Part shown: positions 9,534-18,906 of the stretch, piece after piece | How positions within the stretch are numbered: position 1 is the first letter of the stretch | Layout: the number at the start of each line of letters is the position of its first letter | The notes under the pieces: model-generated | Database searches by the model: none | What the model saw: the letters and a program-made list of their open reading frames with translations, nothing else | What the model was told of the DNA's origin: nothing | From: Rhizobium binae | GTDB taxonomy: Bacteria; Pseudomonadota; Alphaproteobacteria; Rhizobiales; Rhizobiaceae | Assembly (NCBI RefSeq): GCF_017357225.1 | Contig: NZ_CP071604.1 | Coordinates: 251,001 to 315,000, forward strand | Direction of reading: 5' to 3' | DNA length: 64,000 bases | Translations under genes and position numbers: made by a program

Positions 9534-10168
9534 TATGGATACTGCTCGTTCTGGAAGGCTGCGGTCGCGATAATCAGATATTGCGTTGGCATCGAACCGT
9601 CGGAGGGACGGATCGTCGTGATGTAAGGCCGGACCAGATCCGTGATGATTTCCCAGCGATAGTAGGCGCGCACCATGTTGATCGAGCCGGCGGCGCCGGG
9701 CGAATATTTGATGGCGGCCGTGTTGAGGTCGGAATATCTGTCGCTCGAGAGCTTGGGGATTGTCGTCGGAATGGCCGAGAAGGTGGCGAAGGTCTGCACA
9801 TCGAGATAGAGCTTGCTCGGCGTGGCCGCTTCGGTTGCCGAGCAGCTGATCAGGATCGCGATCTCGTCGCAGAAGGCCTGACGGAATTGGGTCTGGGTCA
9901 TATCCGTCGTACGGCCGAGATTGTAGGTAATCTGCCCGGTCCGCATCCGCCGGCTCATCGTATCGACGGCATTGGAGACGAGTTCTTCGGCGGCGAAGGC
10001 TATGAAGGTTTCGAGGATCGCGAAGATCACGACGAAGTAGGGAATGGCAAGCAGAGCGAATTCGATCGCCGCTGCACCGTCGCGCGATCGGGCGGCAGCG
10101 CGAAACCGGGAGAAACGGAACGGCGCGAAGGCGCGCTCCCCATCCGTCTTTTGATCAACTACCGTCAT
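9533..10168 (-). CDS. TadE/TadG-like pilus assembly protein
   Basis: Second pseudopilin-like protein, 211 aa from the ATG at 10168 (MTVVDQKTDGER); an ATG at 10201 is also in frame and neither has a strong ribosome site. The TadE segment is RDGAAAIEFALLAIPYFVVIF near residue 30. It contains two Cys in its periplasmic part (FCDEIAILISCS). It lies divergent from pilA with the small secretin-domain gene upstream. Likely role: minor pilin or assembly platform partner of the Tad pilus. Confidence 0.8.
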   Translation of the reverse strand: MTVVDQKTDGERAFAPFRFSRFRAAARSRDGAAAIEFALLAIPYFVVIFAILETFIAFAAEELVSNAVDTMSRRMRTGQITYNLGRTTDMTQTQFRQAFCDEIAILISCSATEAATPSKLYLDVQTFATFSAIPTTIPKLSSDRYSDLNTAAIKYSPGAAGSINMVRAYYRWEIITDLVRPYITTIRPSDGSMPTQYLIIATAAFQNEQYP

Positions 10169-10277
10169 TGCCTGGACCCGAGCGACATCTGCATGCCACA
10201 CTAGGGGCCGTTCGTTGATTTTCCGTTTCAGTCCGATACGACGATTTTAACGACCGGCGAAGATCCCAGCCGGCCGA

Positions 10278-10688
10278 TCAGGGCGACGTGGTACTGTCGG
10301 CGGCCTGCTGCGCGTGCTGCTCGCAGTTCGGCGTGCAGGACAGCACCGAGCGCTCTGTCTGCCGGTAGACGCGTACCGTGTTGCCCTCGTCGATCGAGAC
10401 CAGGATGCGCTCGTCGAGAATGGCGTTGCCGTCGGCGTCCAGCAGAACGAGATTGGTGGTGCCGAAGCTGCGTCCTGTCAGCACGATCGTCTTGGCATCG
10501 GCCACGGTCGCATCGGCGACCTTGGCATTGCCCACGATCACCTTGCTGACGGGGCGGTCGAGCTTCAACACGCGCGCGTGATCCATATAGACGCGCAGCA
10601 TGTCATCGTCTGCGGCCGCGGAAATTCCCGAAACACCGAAAACGGCGATCATGCCGGCAAAGAAAGCGGTTTTGCCGTTCGATGACAT
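10278..10688 (-). CDS. Stand-alone pilus assembly N-terminal (CpaC secretin N-domain-like) protein
   Basis: A 136-aa exported protein with a signal peptide ending near ISAAADD. The mature part resembles the first domain of the CpaC secretin encoded at 12829: KLDRPVSKVIVGNAKVADAT and GRSFGTTNLVLLDADGN align with the CpaC segments VDLPEDAHDILVSDPSMADA and GKKVGQTNIFVFGAGGQ. There is no secretin pore domain. The C-terminus has a Cys pair (SCTPNC). The start at 10688 is supported by AGAGGA six bases upstream. It may act as a periplasmic partner of the secretin; that is inference. Confidence 0.75.
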   Translation of the reverse strand: MSSNGKTAFFAGMIAVFGVSGISAAADDDMLRVYMDHARVLKLDRPVSKVIVGNAKVADATVADAKTIVLTGRSFGTTNLVLLDADGNAILDERILVSIDEGNTVRVYRQTERSVLSCTPNCEQHAQQAADSTTSP

Positions 10689-11067
10689 TTGGTCCTCTTT
10701 CACGATCACAGCGCAACAGGCGCATAGAATGGAAAAAAATGGTGAATGAAGCTTTAAACTCACCATGGTGTTTCGAGGTGGAGCAGGATGATCCGATTTG
10801 GCACGCGCTCCGGGCGGTGCACGTCCCAGTTGGGTACGGCGGCTGTGCTATTTTTAGATGAAACCTGTCGTTAACCCAGCAATATCGTTAAATATTGAGA
10901 GGATTGAATAAGGTTATACTTACCCTACAGCGGCCTCTTACTGCCTTCACATCCCGTTAACTCTTTTTCTTAAGCCGATGGAAACGCCCATTCACTAGAT
11001 TGCAGTAATCCGATCAACGGCAACAGTTGGCGGACGTGCTGAACATCAACTGGAGTTAGGAGTAACC
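10689..11067. other. Intergenic control region between leftward tad genes and pilA
   Basis: 379 bp, more AT-rich than its surroundings. It must hold the divergent promoters for the 10688 gene and for pilA. Several TTAA or GTTAAC half-sites occur (about 10870, 10887 and 10967), resembling CtrA half-sites, but their spacings (9 and 13 bases) do not fit the TTAA-N7-TTAAC rule. A purine-rich ribosome site (gttaggagtaacc) precedes pilA. No ORF of note was seen. Confidence 0.6.
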
Positions 11068-11253
11068 ATGACCAAGCTTTTTAGCCGTTTTCTGAAGGAC
11101 GAATCCGGCGCGACCGCAATCGAATACGGCCTGATCGCCGCCCTCATTTCCGTCGCGCTCATCACCGGCGCAACGAGCCTCGGTTCCAAGATCGGCAACA
11201 CGTTCAACGGCCTGAGCACCAAGATGGACGGCGCCACTTCGGCGGCCAACTAA
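11068..11253 (+). CDS. pilA: Flp-type IVb major pilin
   Basis: A 61-aa prepilin with the class IVb pattern: short basic leader MTKLFSRFLKDESG, then ATAIEYGLIAALISVALI with Glu five residues after the cleavage Gly and Tyr next to it (the Flp motif EY). It is the fibre subunit of the Tad pilus used for surface attachment. AGGAG lies ahead of the ATG. A stem-loop with a T-tract follows at 11320-11350, which should limit read-through into cpaA so that pilin is made in excess over the assembly machinery. Confidence 0.95.
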   Translation: MTKLFSRFLKDESGATAIEYGLIAALISVALITGATSLGSKIGNTFNGLSTKMDGATSAAN

Positions 11254-11319
11254 GCGAGGTGCCGCGAGGCGGCATCTCCCTCTTTCTGGCCGGATCTGCT
11301 CTGGCCGGTCTATCGAGCG

Positions 11320-11350
11320 GGCTCACGCGCTGCACGGCCGTGAGCCTTTT
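11320..11350 (+). terminator. Intrinsic terminator after pilA
   Basis: Arms GGCTCACG (11320-11327) and CGTGAGCC (11339-11346) with an 11-base loop, followed by TTTT. It lies 66 bp after the pilA stop and 27 bp before cpaA, placing it to separate abundant pilA mRNA from the downstream operon. Confidence 0.75.
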
Positions 11351-11377
11351 CATATCTTACGATGATCGGGAATATGC

Positions 11378-11890
11378 ATGATCGCAGCTGCAGTCTTTGT
11401 CATTCTGCCACTCTGCCTCGCCATGGCGGCCTTCTCGGATCTTCTCACCATGACGATTCCGAACCGCGTTTCCCTGATTCTTATCGGCTCGTTCCTGGTG
11501 CTGGCGCCGTTCTCGGGCTTTGGCCTGCAGGCAATCGGCATGCACCTTGCCGCTGGCGCTATCGTGCTTGCCGCCTGTTTCGGGCTTTTTGCCTTCAACG
11601 TGATGGGCGGCGGAGACGCCAAGCTATTGAGCGCCACCGCGCTCTGGTTCGGCCTGAACCAGTCGCTTGCCCTGCTGATGGCCGACGTGGCGGCGGTCGG
11701 CGGTCTCATCACCTTGCTCATCCTGCTGGTAAGGGCACAGTCGAACACCATCCTCGCGATTGGCCTACCGGTCCCGAACTCGGTGCTGATTGCCAAGAAG
11801 ATCCCTTACGGCATCGCGATCGCGATCGGCGGCTTCATGGCCTTCCCGTCCTCGCCGATTTTTATCGCCGCGCTGGAAAGCCTGAAATAG
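11378..11890 (+). CDS. cpaA: Tad prepilin peptidase (CpaA/TadV, A24 family)
   Basis: A 170-aa polytopic membrane aspartic peptidase that processes PilA and the pseudopilins. Two catalytic Asp are expected in family A24: one in the N-terminal loop (FSDLLTMTIPNR) and one in the GxGD motif, seen as MGGGDAKLLSA. About five hydrophobic segments are visible. It lacks the N-methylation domain of long PilD-type enzymes, as usual for TadV. A 110-bp gap with a CtrA-like box separates it from cpaB. Confidence 0.92.
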   Translation: MIAAAVFVILPLCLAMAAFSDLLTMTIPNRVSLILIGSFLVLAPFSGFGLQAIGMHLAAGAIVLAACFGLFAFNVMGGGDAKLLSATALWFGLNQSLALLMADVAAVGGLITLLILLVRAQSNTILAIGLPVPNSVLIAKKIPYGIAIAIGGFMAFPSSPIFIAALESLK

Positions 11891-11897
11891 CGGCATT

Positions 11898-11913
11898 TTA
11901 AATGCCCGTTAAC
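11898..11913 (+). promoter_or_regulatory. CtrA-type box TTAA-N7-TTAAC upstream of cpaB
   Basis: The bases TTAA ATGCCCG TTAAC match the full CtrA consensus TTAA-N7-TTAAC. It sits 8 bp after the cpaA stop and about 90 bp before cpaB in a locally AT-rich gap (11891-12000). CtrA controls pilus genes in Caulobacter; use of this site here is inferred. Confidence 0.55.
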
Positions 11914-12000
11914 TTAAAATGTAAGCGTTCCATTAACCATAATTATACCAATTGCTGAGCATTCTGCAGGGCGAACGTATCGTGCCTTGAGGAATGATCG

Positions 12001-12816
12001 ATGAAACCGGCCCGCCTGATTATCTTAGCCGTTGCCCTGGTGGCAGCCGGCCTCGCCGGCTTTCTGGCGATGCAAATGGCCGGCAGTGGCAGTGTCGTCA
12101 CCCAGGTGCAGTCGGTCATCGAGAAGGAACCCACCGTCAACGTCCTCGTCTCCAGCGGCAACCTGGCGGTCGGCCAACGGCTGGAAGAGGGCTCGGTTCA
12201 CTGGATGGCCTGGCCGCAGGGCGGCGTTGTCCCAGGCCTCATCACCGAGGCCGACAAGCCGGATGCGATCAAGGACCTGCAGGGCGCCGTCGTGCGCCTG
12301 CCAATCTTCGAAGGTGAGCCGATCCGACCGGAAAAGGTTGCCGATTCCAGCAGCCGTATCCTGTCATCGCTGTTGCCGGCCGGCAAACGCGCCGTTGCGA
12401 CCGAGATCTCCGTGGCAACTGGCGCCGGCGGCTTCATCCTGCCGAACGACCGCGTCGACGTCATCATGGTCCGTAAGGGCACCGAGGCCAACAAGCTCAT
12501 CACCGAGACGGTGCTGAGCAATGTCCGCGTTCTGGCCATCGACCAGCAGATCCAGGAAAAGGACGATGGTTCGAAGTCGGTTGTGGGAACGACCGCTACG
12601 CTCGAGCTTACGCCCGATCAGACCAAGGTTCTCGCCGTCGCTCAACAGATGGCCGACCGGCTGTCGCTCGCCTTGCGCTCGGTCGCCGATGCCCAGGAGC
12701 AGGACACCAGCGCCGCCGACTATCTGCTGAGCGGCGACAACGGCAGCGCGATCATTCAGGTCATCAAGTCGGGCTCCATCGTAACGGATGCCGGCGCAGC
12801 GCCGAAGCCGGAGTAA
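12001..12816 (+). CDS. cpaB: Flp pilus assembly protein CpaB/RcpC
   Basis: A 271-aa protein with one N-terminal membrane segment (LIILAVALVAAGLAGFLAM) and a periplasmic body. It contains an SAF-like domain (about residues 40-110, with VLVSSGNLAVGQRLEEGSV) and the RcpC region with ILPNDRVDVIMV near 145. It is thought to work with the secretin in the outer-membrane part of the pilus machine. It starts an apparently continuous unit cpaB to tadC with short gaps. Confidence 0.9.
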   Translation: MKPARLIILAVALVAAGLAGFLAMQMAGSGSVVTQVQSVIEKEPTVNVLVSSGNLAVGQRLEEGSVHWMAWPQGGVVPGLITEADKPDAIKDLQGAVVRLPIFEGEPIRPEKVADSSSRILSSLLPAGKRAVATEISVATGAGGFILPNDRVDVIMVRKGTEANKLITETVLSNVRVLAIDQQIQEKDDGSKSVVGTTATLELTPDQTKVLAVAQQMADRLSLALRSVADAQEQDTSAADYLLSGDNGSAIIQVIKSGSIVTDAGAAPKPE

Positions 12817-12828
12817 AGGGACGTGCAA

Positions 12829-14328
12829 ATGGGCAATTCAACGCGGCGCGCCAAGCTTCTCCTGACAGGCAGCCTTTCGCTTGCAATCAGCGTCACGGGC
12901 ATGGCGCCGGCCTCTTTCGGGCCGCTTCTCGCCGTTGATGAAGCGCGTGCCGATTCTGGAAACCTTATCCGCATTGCGCAGACCGGCCCCGACGCCCACC
13001 GCCGGCTGAAGCTCGGTCTGAACAAGGCCGTCGTCGTCGATCTGCCGGAGGATGCGCATGATATTCTCGTGTCTGATCCAAGCATGGCCGATGCCGTGAC
13101 CCGGACGTCGCGTCGCATCTATCTGTTCGGCAAGAAGGTTGGACAGACCAATATATTTGTCTTCGGCGCCGGCGGGCAGGAGATCATCAACCTCGATATC
13201 GAGATCGAACGCGACGTCTCGGGTCTCGAGGCCAATCTCCGCCGCTTCATTCCCGACTCCAATATCAACGTCGAAATCGTCTCCGACAACATCGTCCTGA
13301 CCGGCACCGTGCGCACGCCGCAGGACGCCACGCAGGCTGCCGATCTGGCCCAGGTCTTCCTGAAGGGCGGCGAGGCGACAACGCGAACAGAGACGGCGTC
13401 CGGCACCGGCGGCGACAGCGCGGTAGCACTGTTTGCCGAAGGCCGGCAGACGTCCCAGGTCGTCAATCTGCTGAAGATCGAAGGCGAGGACCAGGTTACC
13501 CTCAAGGTAACGATCGCCGAGGTCCGTCGTGAGGTCCTGAAGCAGCTCGGCTTCGACAACCTGATATCCAATTCCTCCGGCATGACTGTTGCCCAGCTCG
13601 GCACTCCGAGCGCCGACAGCGCGACGGCGACGGTTGGCGGCGGCCTGGCGGCTCTCTTCAAGAGCTCGATCGGCAAATACGATATCTCCACCTATCTCAA
13701 CGCATTGGAACAGGCCAAGGTCGTCAGGACCCTGGCCGAGCCGACATTGACGGCGATCTCGGGCCAGGCAGCGACCTTCAATTCCGGTGGTCAGCAGCTC
13801 TATTCGACGACCGACAATGACGGCAACGTCACGGTCGTACCGTTCAATTACGGTATCAACCTTGCCTTCAAGCCGGTCGTGCTGTCGTCGGGCCGCATCA
13901 GCCTGGAGATCAAGACGAACGTCTCCGAGCCGGTCGCCGGCAGCGGCAACGCCACCTATCAGCGCCGTTCGGCAGAGACCTCGGTGGAACTGCCCTCGGG
14001 CGGCTCGATCGCGCTCGCCGGCCTCATCCGCGACAATGTTTCCCAGACGATGGGGGGGACGCCCGGCGTCTCGAAGATCCCGCTGCTCGGAACGCTGTTT
14101 CGCCAGAAGGGCTTCGAGCGTCAGGAAACCGAGCTCGTCATCATCGCGACGCCCTATCTGGTGCGTCCGGTGGCGCGCAATCAGCTCAATCGGCCGGATG
14201 ACAATTTCAGCCCCGAGAACGACGGTGCGACCTTCTTCCTCAACCGTGTCAACAAGGTTTATGGCCGCCGCGAGGCACCCGTCGCGGATGCTCAGTTCCA
14301 CGGCTCGATCGGGTTTATCTACAAATGA
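12829..14328 (+). CDS. cpaC: Tad pilus secretin CpaC/RcpA
   Basis: Outer-membrane pore for the Flp pilus, 499 aa with signal peptide. The N-domain is at about residues 55-125, a BON-like segment near 150 (NIVLTGTVRTPQDA), and the secretin domain runs from about 220 to the end, with EPTLTAISGQAATFNSGG and the terminal GTPGVSKIPLLGTLF...ELVIIATPYLVRPV pattern. The ATG at 12829 is preferred to the GTG at 12823 because AAAGGG (12815-12820) then has 8-base spacing. Confidence 0.93.
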   Translation: MGNSTRRAKLLLTGSLSLAISVTGMAPASFGPLLAVDEARADSGNLIRIAQTGPDAHRRLKLGLNKAVVVDLPEDAHDILVSDPSMADAVTRTSRRIYLFGKKVGQTNIFVFGAGGQEIINLDIEIERDVSGLEANLRRFIPDSNINVEIVSDNIVLTGTVRTPQDATQAADLAQVFLKGGEATTRTETASGTGGDSAVALFAEGRQTSQVVNLLKIEGEDQVTLKVTIAEVRREVLKQLGFDNLISNSSGMTVAQLGTPSADSATATVGGGLAALFKSSIGKYDISTYLNALEQAKVVRTLAEPTLTAISGQAATFNSGGQQLYSTTDNDGNVTVVPFNYGINLAFKPVVLSSGRISLEIKTNVSEPVAGSGNATYQRRSAETSVELPSGGSIALAGLIRDNVSQTMGGTPGVSKIPLLGTLFRQKGFERQETELVIIATPYLVRPVARNQLNRPDDNFSPENDGATFFLNRVNKVYGRREAPVADAQFHGSIGFIYK

Positions 14329-14348
14329 GCGGAGGGGCATCGGCAGCA

Positions 14349-15083
14349 ATGGCACAGAACAGAGATCAGGCGATGGCCTCCATGAATTCGTCGACACGCC
14401 GGCCTAAAATCTCCAGGGCGGTTTTCGTCACGGCCGCCGTTTCGATGGCGATCCTTTCCGGATGCGCCGGCCCGCACGACCAGCTGACAACCGGCGGCAT
14501 TCCGGATGATTACCGTGCCCGCCACCCGATCATCGTCACCGAGGCCGAGCAGACGGTGGATATTCCAGTGGCCTCCACCGATCGGCGCCTGACCATCGCC
14601 CAGCGCGATCTCATTCGCGGCTTTGCTGCAAACTATATCTCCCGCGCCTCCGGCCCGGTCTATGTATTGTCGCCGGAAGGCTCGCCGAACTCGGCGGCGG
14701 CCCATCAGCTGCGCAATCAGGTTCGGGCGGAATTGGCGTCGAGAGGGATCGCCAGCTCGAAAATCATCAATACCTCCTATGCCGCTGCCGGCGCTGGCGA
14801 TGCGGCGCCGATCCGCCTGAGCTTCACCGGCACGACCGCGATCACCACGCAGTGCGGTCAGTGGCCGAAGGATATCTCGAACGATTTCGCCAACCAGAAT
14901 TACTATAATTTCGGCTGCGCCACGCAGAACAACCTCGCCGCCCAGATCGCCAATCCGGAGGATCTGGTGGCGCCTCGCGGAATGACGCCGATCGACGCGC
15001 AGCGGCGCAACAACGCGATCCAGGAATACCGAACGACGACATCGACGATCGAGGATGTCGCCGGCAGCGACAGCAGCTTCTGA
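14349..15083 (+). CDS. cpaD: Pilus assembly lipoprotein CpaD
   Basis: Periplasmic/outer-membrane component of the Tad machine. The N-terminus is basic, then hydrophobic, ending in a lipobox AILSGC. The CpaD domain follows, with DYRARHPIIVTEAEQTVDIP and the Cys-containing NYYNFGCATQNNLAAQIANP motif near the end. The ATG at 14349 gives 244 aa; an ATG at 14325 overlapping the cpaC stop (ATGA) is also possible. GGAGGGG precedes 14349 by 12 bases. The start choice is uncertain. Confidence 0.88.
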   Translation: MAQNRDQAMASMNSSTRRPKISRAVFVTAAVSMAILSGCAGPHDQLTTGGIPDDYRARHPIIVTEAEQTVDIPVASTDRRLTIAQRDLIRGFAANYISRASGPVYVLSPEGSPNSAAAHQLRNQVRAELASRGIASSKIINTSYAAAGAGDAAPIRLSFTGTTAITTQCGQWPKDISNDFANQNYYNFGCATQNNLAAQIANPEDLVAPRGMTPIDAQRRNNAIQEYRTTTSTIEDVAGSDSSF

Positions 15084-15094
15084 GGCGAGACGGG

Positions 15095-16375
15095 ATGATG
15101 AGCGCCATCGAATACGAGATCAAGAATCCCAGCGAGCTTCGTCATGCCGAAGAGGCGGTACGCATGGCGGATCTGGAAACCATGCGGCCGCTGCCGCGCA
15201 TCTCGGTCCACGCCTTCTGCGAGAGCGAGACCCTGCAGCATGTCATGGAACGTTGCGCCAATGACCGGCGCATGGCGAAGGTGAGCCTGCGCATCACCAG
15301 CGGCGGTATCGCCGCTGCCGCCAATATGTTTTCCGGCGCGCCGACGCCGAACCTCATCATCCTCGAGACCAAGGCGAATGTCGGAAGCCTGCTTGCCGAA
15401 CTCGCTCCGCTCGCCGCCGTCTGCGATCCGACGACCAAGGTCGTCATCGTCGGCTACTACAACGATATCGGACTGTATCGCGAGCTGATCCGCAACGGCA
15501 TTTCCGAATATATGGTCCAGCCCGTCGCCATGCCCGATATTCTTGCGGCGATGGCCTCGATCTTCGTCGATCCGGAAGCTGAGCCCCTCGGCCGCAGCAT
15601 CGCCTTCATCGGCTCGAAGGGCGGCACCGGCGCTTCGACCATCGCCCATAATTGCGCTTTCGGCATTTCCAATCTCTTCTCCACCGAGACGATCCTCGCC
15701 GACCTCGACCTGCCCTATGGCACGGCGAATATCGACTTCGACCAGGATCCGGCCCAGGGCATCGCCGAAGCGGTCTTCGCGCCCGACCGACTCGACGAGG
15801 TCTTTCTCGACCGCCTGCTGACGAAGTGTTCCGAGCATCTGTCGCTGCTCGCAGCCCCCTCGCTGCTCGACCGCGCCTATGATTTCGACGGCCAGGCTTT
15901 CCAGCCGGTGCTCGACGTCCTGCAGCGCAGCGCCCCGGTCACCGTGCTCGATGTTCCGCATGCATGGTCGGAATGGACCCGCTCGGTGCTGGCGAGCGTC
16001 GACGAGGTGGTCATCGCGGCGGTTCCCGATCTTGCCAACCTGCGGAACACCAAAAACTTGCTGGATGCGCTGCGCAAGATGCGGCCGAATGACAAGCCGC
16101 CGCATCTCATCCTCAATCAGGTCGGCATGCCGAAACGTCCCGAGATCTCGCCGTCGGATTTCTGTGAGCCGCTGGAGATCGATCCGATCGCGATCATCCC
16201 CTTCGACATCAATCTCTTCGGCAACGCCGCCAACAGCGGCCGGATGATCTCGGAAGTCGATCCCCGGTCGCCGACGGCTGAAACCTTTTCGCAGATATCG
16301 CACATCGTCACCGGCCGGGTCGCGATCAGGAAGGCGAAGAAGGGCGGCCTGCTGGGCCTTCTGAAGCGAAAATAG
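15095..16375 (+). CDS. cpaE: Pilus assembly ATPase CpaE/TadZ
   Basis: A 426-aa MinD/ParA-like protein that localises the pilus machine. Residues 30-155 form a receiver-like domain lacking a standard phospho-acceptor context. The ATPase domain begins near 168 with a deviant Walker A, FIGSKGGTGASTIAHN. ADLDLPYGTANIDFDQDP follows. Two consecutive ATG codons open the gene, 11 bp after cpaD. Confidence 0.92.
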   Translation: MMSAIEYEIKNPSELRHAEEAVRMADLETMRPLPRISVHAFCESETLQHVMERCANDRRMAKVSLRITSGGIAAAANMFSGAPTPNLIILETKANVGSLLAELAPLAAVCDPTTKVVIVGYYNDIGLYRELIRNGISEYMVQPVAMPDILAAMASIFVDPEAEPLGRSIAFIGSKGGTGASTIAHNCAFGISNLFSTETILADLDLPYGTANIDFDQDPAQGIAEAVFAPDRLDEVFLDRLLTKCSEHLSLLAAPSLLDRAYDFDGQAFQPVLDVLQRSAPVTVLDVPHAWSEWTRSVLASVDEVVIAAVPDLANLRNTKNLLDALRKMRPNDKPPHLILNQVGMPKRPEISPSDFCEPLEIDPIAIIPFDINLFGNAANSGRMISEVDPRSPTAETFSQISHIVTGRVAIRKAKKGGLLGLLKRK

Positions 16376-16407
16376 ACGACTAGAACGAGCAGATTGGATC
16401 AAGCAGC

Positions 16408-17880
16408 ATGTTTGGAAAACGCGGAAACGAAGGTTTCGGAAAGGCTGGAGGCGCGATCGCTCCCCCGCCGCCGGCCGCGCCCGCGCCCGTGGCTTCCTCT
16501 CCTTCCATTCTGGTCGAACCCGCGCGCGAGAACCAGCGCCAGCAGGTGACGCCGCCGCCGATGCAGGCGCCGCCGCGCAAGCGGCCGGTCCGCACCGACG
16601 AATATTACGACACCAAACAGCAGGTCTTTTCTGCGCTGATCGACACGATCGATCTCTCGCAGCTTTCCAAGCTCGATGGCGAAAGCGCGCGCGAGGAAAT
16701 CCGCGACATCGTCAACGACATCATCACCATCAAGAATTTCGCGATGTCGATCTCCGAGCAGGAGGAACTGCTCGAAGATATCTGCAATGACGTTTTGGGC
16801 TACGGTCCGCTCGAGCCCTTGCTGGCGCGCGACGACATCGCCGACATCATGGTCAACGGCGCCGGCCAGACCTTCATCGAAGTCGGCGGCAAGACCATCG
16901 AATCGGAAATCCGGTTTCGCGACAACGCCCAGCTTCTTTCCATCTGCCAGCGCATTGTCAGCCAGGTCGGCCGCCGCGTCGATGAATCGAGCCCGATCTG
17001 CGATGCGCGCCTGCCCGATGGTTCGCGCGTCAACGTCATCGCGCCGCCGCTGTCGATCGATGGGCCGGCGCTCACCATCCGCAAGTTCAAAAAGGACAAG
17101 CTGACGCTCGATCAGCTCGTCCGTTTCGGCGCGATCACGCCGGAAGGCGCGACCGTGCTGCAGATCATCGGGCGGGTGCGCTGCAACGTCATCATTTCAG
17201 GTGGCACGGGCTCGGGTAAAACGACCCTCCTGAACTGCCTGACCAATTATATCGACCGCGATGAACGCGTCATCACCTGCGAGGACACGGCCGAACTGCA
17301 GCTGCAGCAGCCGCATGTCGTGCGTCTGGAAACGCGTCCGCCGAATATCGAAGGCGAGGGCGAGATCACCATGCGCGATCTCGTCAAGAATTGCCTGCGT
17401 ATGCGTCCCGAGCGCATCATCGTTGGCGAAGTGCGCGGACCCGAGGTTTTCGACCTGCTGCAGGCGATGAACACCGGTCACGACGGCTCGATGGGCACGA
17501 TCCACGCCAACACCCCGCGCGAATGCCTGAGCCGTATCGAATCGATGATCGCCATGGGTGGCTTCACGCTGCCGGCAAAGACGGTGCGCGAGATCATCTC
17601 CACCTCGGTTGACGTCATCATCCAGGCGGCGCGCCTGCGCGACGGTTCGCGCCGCATCACTCAGATCACCGAGGTGATCGGCATGGAAGGCGATGTCATC
17701 ATCACCCAGGATCTGATGCGCTACGAGATCGAAGGCGAAGACGCCGGCGGTCGACTGATCGGCCGGCACATGTCGACCGGCGTCGGCAAACCGCATTTCT
17801 GGGATCGGGCTCGCTATTTCAACGAGGAAAAGCGCTTGGCTGCCGCCCTCGACGCGATGGAAGCGAAAACCAAGGATTAG
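16408..17880 (+). CDS. cpaF: Pilus assembly ATPase CpaF/TadA
   Basis: Hexameric secretion ATPase powering pilus extension and retraction, 490 aa. A proline-rich N-terminus (residues 10-65) precedes the N-terminal domain. Walker A is [14 protein letters not shown] near 262, the Asp box EDTAELQL near 292, Walker [12 protein letters not shown] near 335, and the His box TIHANTPRE near 366. It lies 32 bp after cpaE and 4 bp before tadB. Confidence 0.95.
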   Translation: MFGKRGNEGFGKAGGAIAPPPPAAPAPVASSPSILVEPARENQRQQVTPPPMQAPPRKRPVRTDEYYDTKQQVFSALIDTIDLSQLSKLDGESAREEIRDIVNDIITIKNFAMSISEQEELLEDICNDVLGYGPLEPLLARDDIADIMVNGAGQTFIEVGGKTIESEIRFRDNAQLLSICQRIVSQVGRRVDESSPICDARLPDGSRVNVIAPPLSIDGPALTIRKFKKDKLTLDQLVRFGAITPEGATVLQIIGRVRCNVIISGGTGSGKTTLLNCLTNYIDRDERVITCEDTAELQLQQPHVVRLETRPPNIEGEGEITMRDLVKNCLRMRPERIIVGEVRGPEVFDLLQAMNTGHDGSMGTIHANTPRECLSRIESMIAMGGFTLPAKTVREIISTSVDVIIQAARLRDGSRRITQITEVIGMEGDVIITQDLMRYEIEGEDAGGRLIGRHMSTGVGKPHFWDRARYFNEEKRLAAALDAMEAKTKD

Positions 17881-17884
17881 GCTG

Positions 17885-18892
17885 ATGTTCGCGTTCGATC
17901 CGATAGTCTTGGCAATCGTCGTCCTCGCCGCAGTTTCCGCGGCGGCGGTCGCCTATGCCCTGATGTTTTCCCGGATCGAGGCCGACAAGAAATCGGCAAG
18001 CCGCATCAATCGCGTGAAATCGGCAGAGGTCGACCGGGTTAAGGTCAAGGCCGCCCGCGATCGCGTGCAGGAAATGTCGAAGCGGCGCAAATCGGTGCAG
18101 GACAATCTGAAGGACCTCGAAAAGCGCCAGAACGAAAAGACCAGGAAGACCCTGTCGACCAAATCGCGTTTGGTGCAGGCCGGCCTGACGGCCAGCTTGT
18201 CGCAGTTCTATCTCTTCAGCGCTATCTTCGCCTCGGTTCTGGTGCTTGTGGCTTTCGTCCTCGGCGCATCCCTGCTGGTCATGGCCGGTGTCGCCGTCGT
18301 CGCCGGTCTGGGCCTGCCGCGCTGGGTTCTCGGCTTCCTGATCAAACGCCGCCAGAACAAATTCCTCAACGAGCTGCCCAATGCGCTCGACGTCATCACC
18401 CGCTCGATCAAATCAGGCCTGCCGCTCAACGATGCGATCCGCCTGATCGGTACTGAAGGCACCGAGCCGGTCAAGAGTGAGTTCCGGCGGGTCATCGAGG
18501 CGCAGCAGGTGGGCCTCAGCATTCCCGACGCTTGCGCCCGCATGACGCTCCACATGCCGCTCCAGGAAGTCAACTTCTTCGCAATCGTCATCGCCATCCA
18601 GTCGCAGGCGGGCGGCAATCTGTCGGAAGCGATTGGTAACCTCTCCAAGGTGCTGCGCGAGCGCCGGAAGATGAAGGCCAAGGTGTCGGCGCTGTCGATG
18701 GAAGCCAAGGCGTCGGCCGTCATCATCGGCGCGCTGCCTTTCATCGTCGCGACCCTCGTTTACCTCACCTCGCCGAACTACATGATGATCCTTTTTACCG
18801 ATCCGCGCGGCCATTTCATCATGGGTGTCTCGGCGATCTGGATGTCGATCGGCATCTTCGTCATGCGCAACATGGTCAATTTTGATATCTAG
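17885..18892 (+). CDS. tadB: Flp pilus inner-membrane platform protein TadB
   Basis: A 335-aa membrane protein with a type II secretion F domain. There is one N-terminal membrane span, a lysine-rich charged region at 30-100 predicted to be helical or coiled, two central spans near 115-160, the cytoplasmic F domain (LPNALDVITRSIKSGLPLNDA near 165), and two C-terminal spans. With TadC it forms the platform on which CpaF acts. Starts 4 bp after cpaF. Confidence 0.92.
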   Translation: MFAFDPIVLAIVVLAAVSAAAVAYALMFSRIEADKKSASRINRVKSAEVDRVKVKAARDRVQEMSKRRKSVQDNLKDLEKRQNEKTRKTLSTKSRLVQAGLTASLSQFYLFSAIFASVLVLVAFVLGASLLVMAGVAVVAGLGLPRWVLGFLIKRRQNKFLNELPNALDVITRSIKSGLPLNDAIRLIGTEGTEPVKSEFRRVIEAQQVGLSIPDACARMTLHMPLQEVNFFAIVIAIQSQAGGNLSEAIGNLSKVLRERRKMKAKVSALSMEAKASAVIIGALPFIVATLVYLTSPNYMMILFTDPRGHFIMGVSAIWMSIGIFVMRNMVNFDI

Positions 18893-18906
18893 CGGAAGGA
18901 AGCACC

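Noticed and set aside
10860..10985. TTAA/GTTAAC half-sites upstream of pilA as a CtrA operator
   Set aside because: Spacings of 9 and 13 bases do not fit TTAA-N7-TTAAC, so no site was called despite the expected biology.
12838..14397. A 519-codon minus-strand frame over cpaC
   Set aside because: Antisense shadow of the secretin gene; no homology recognised.
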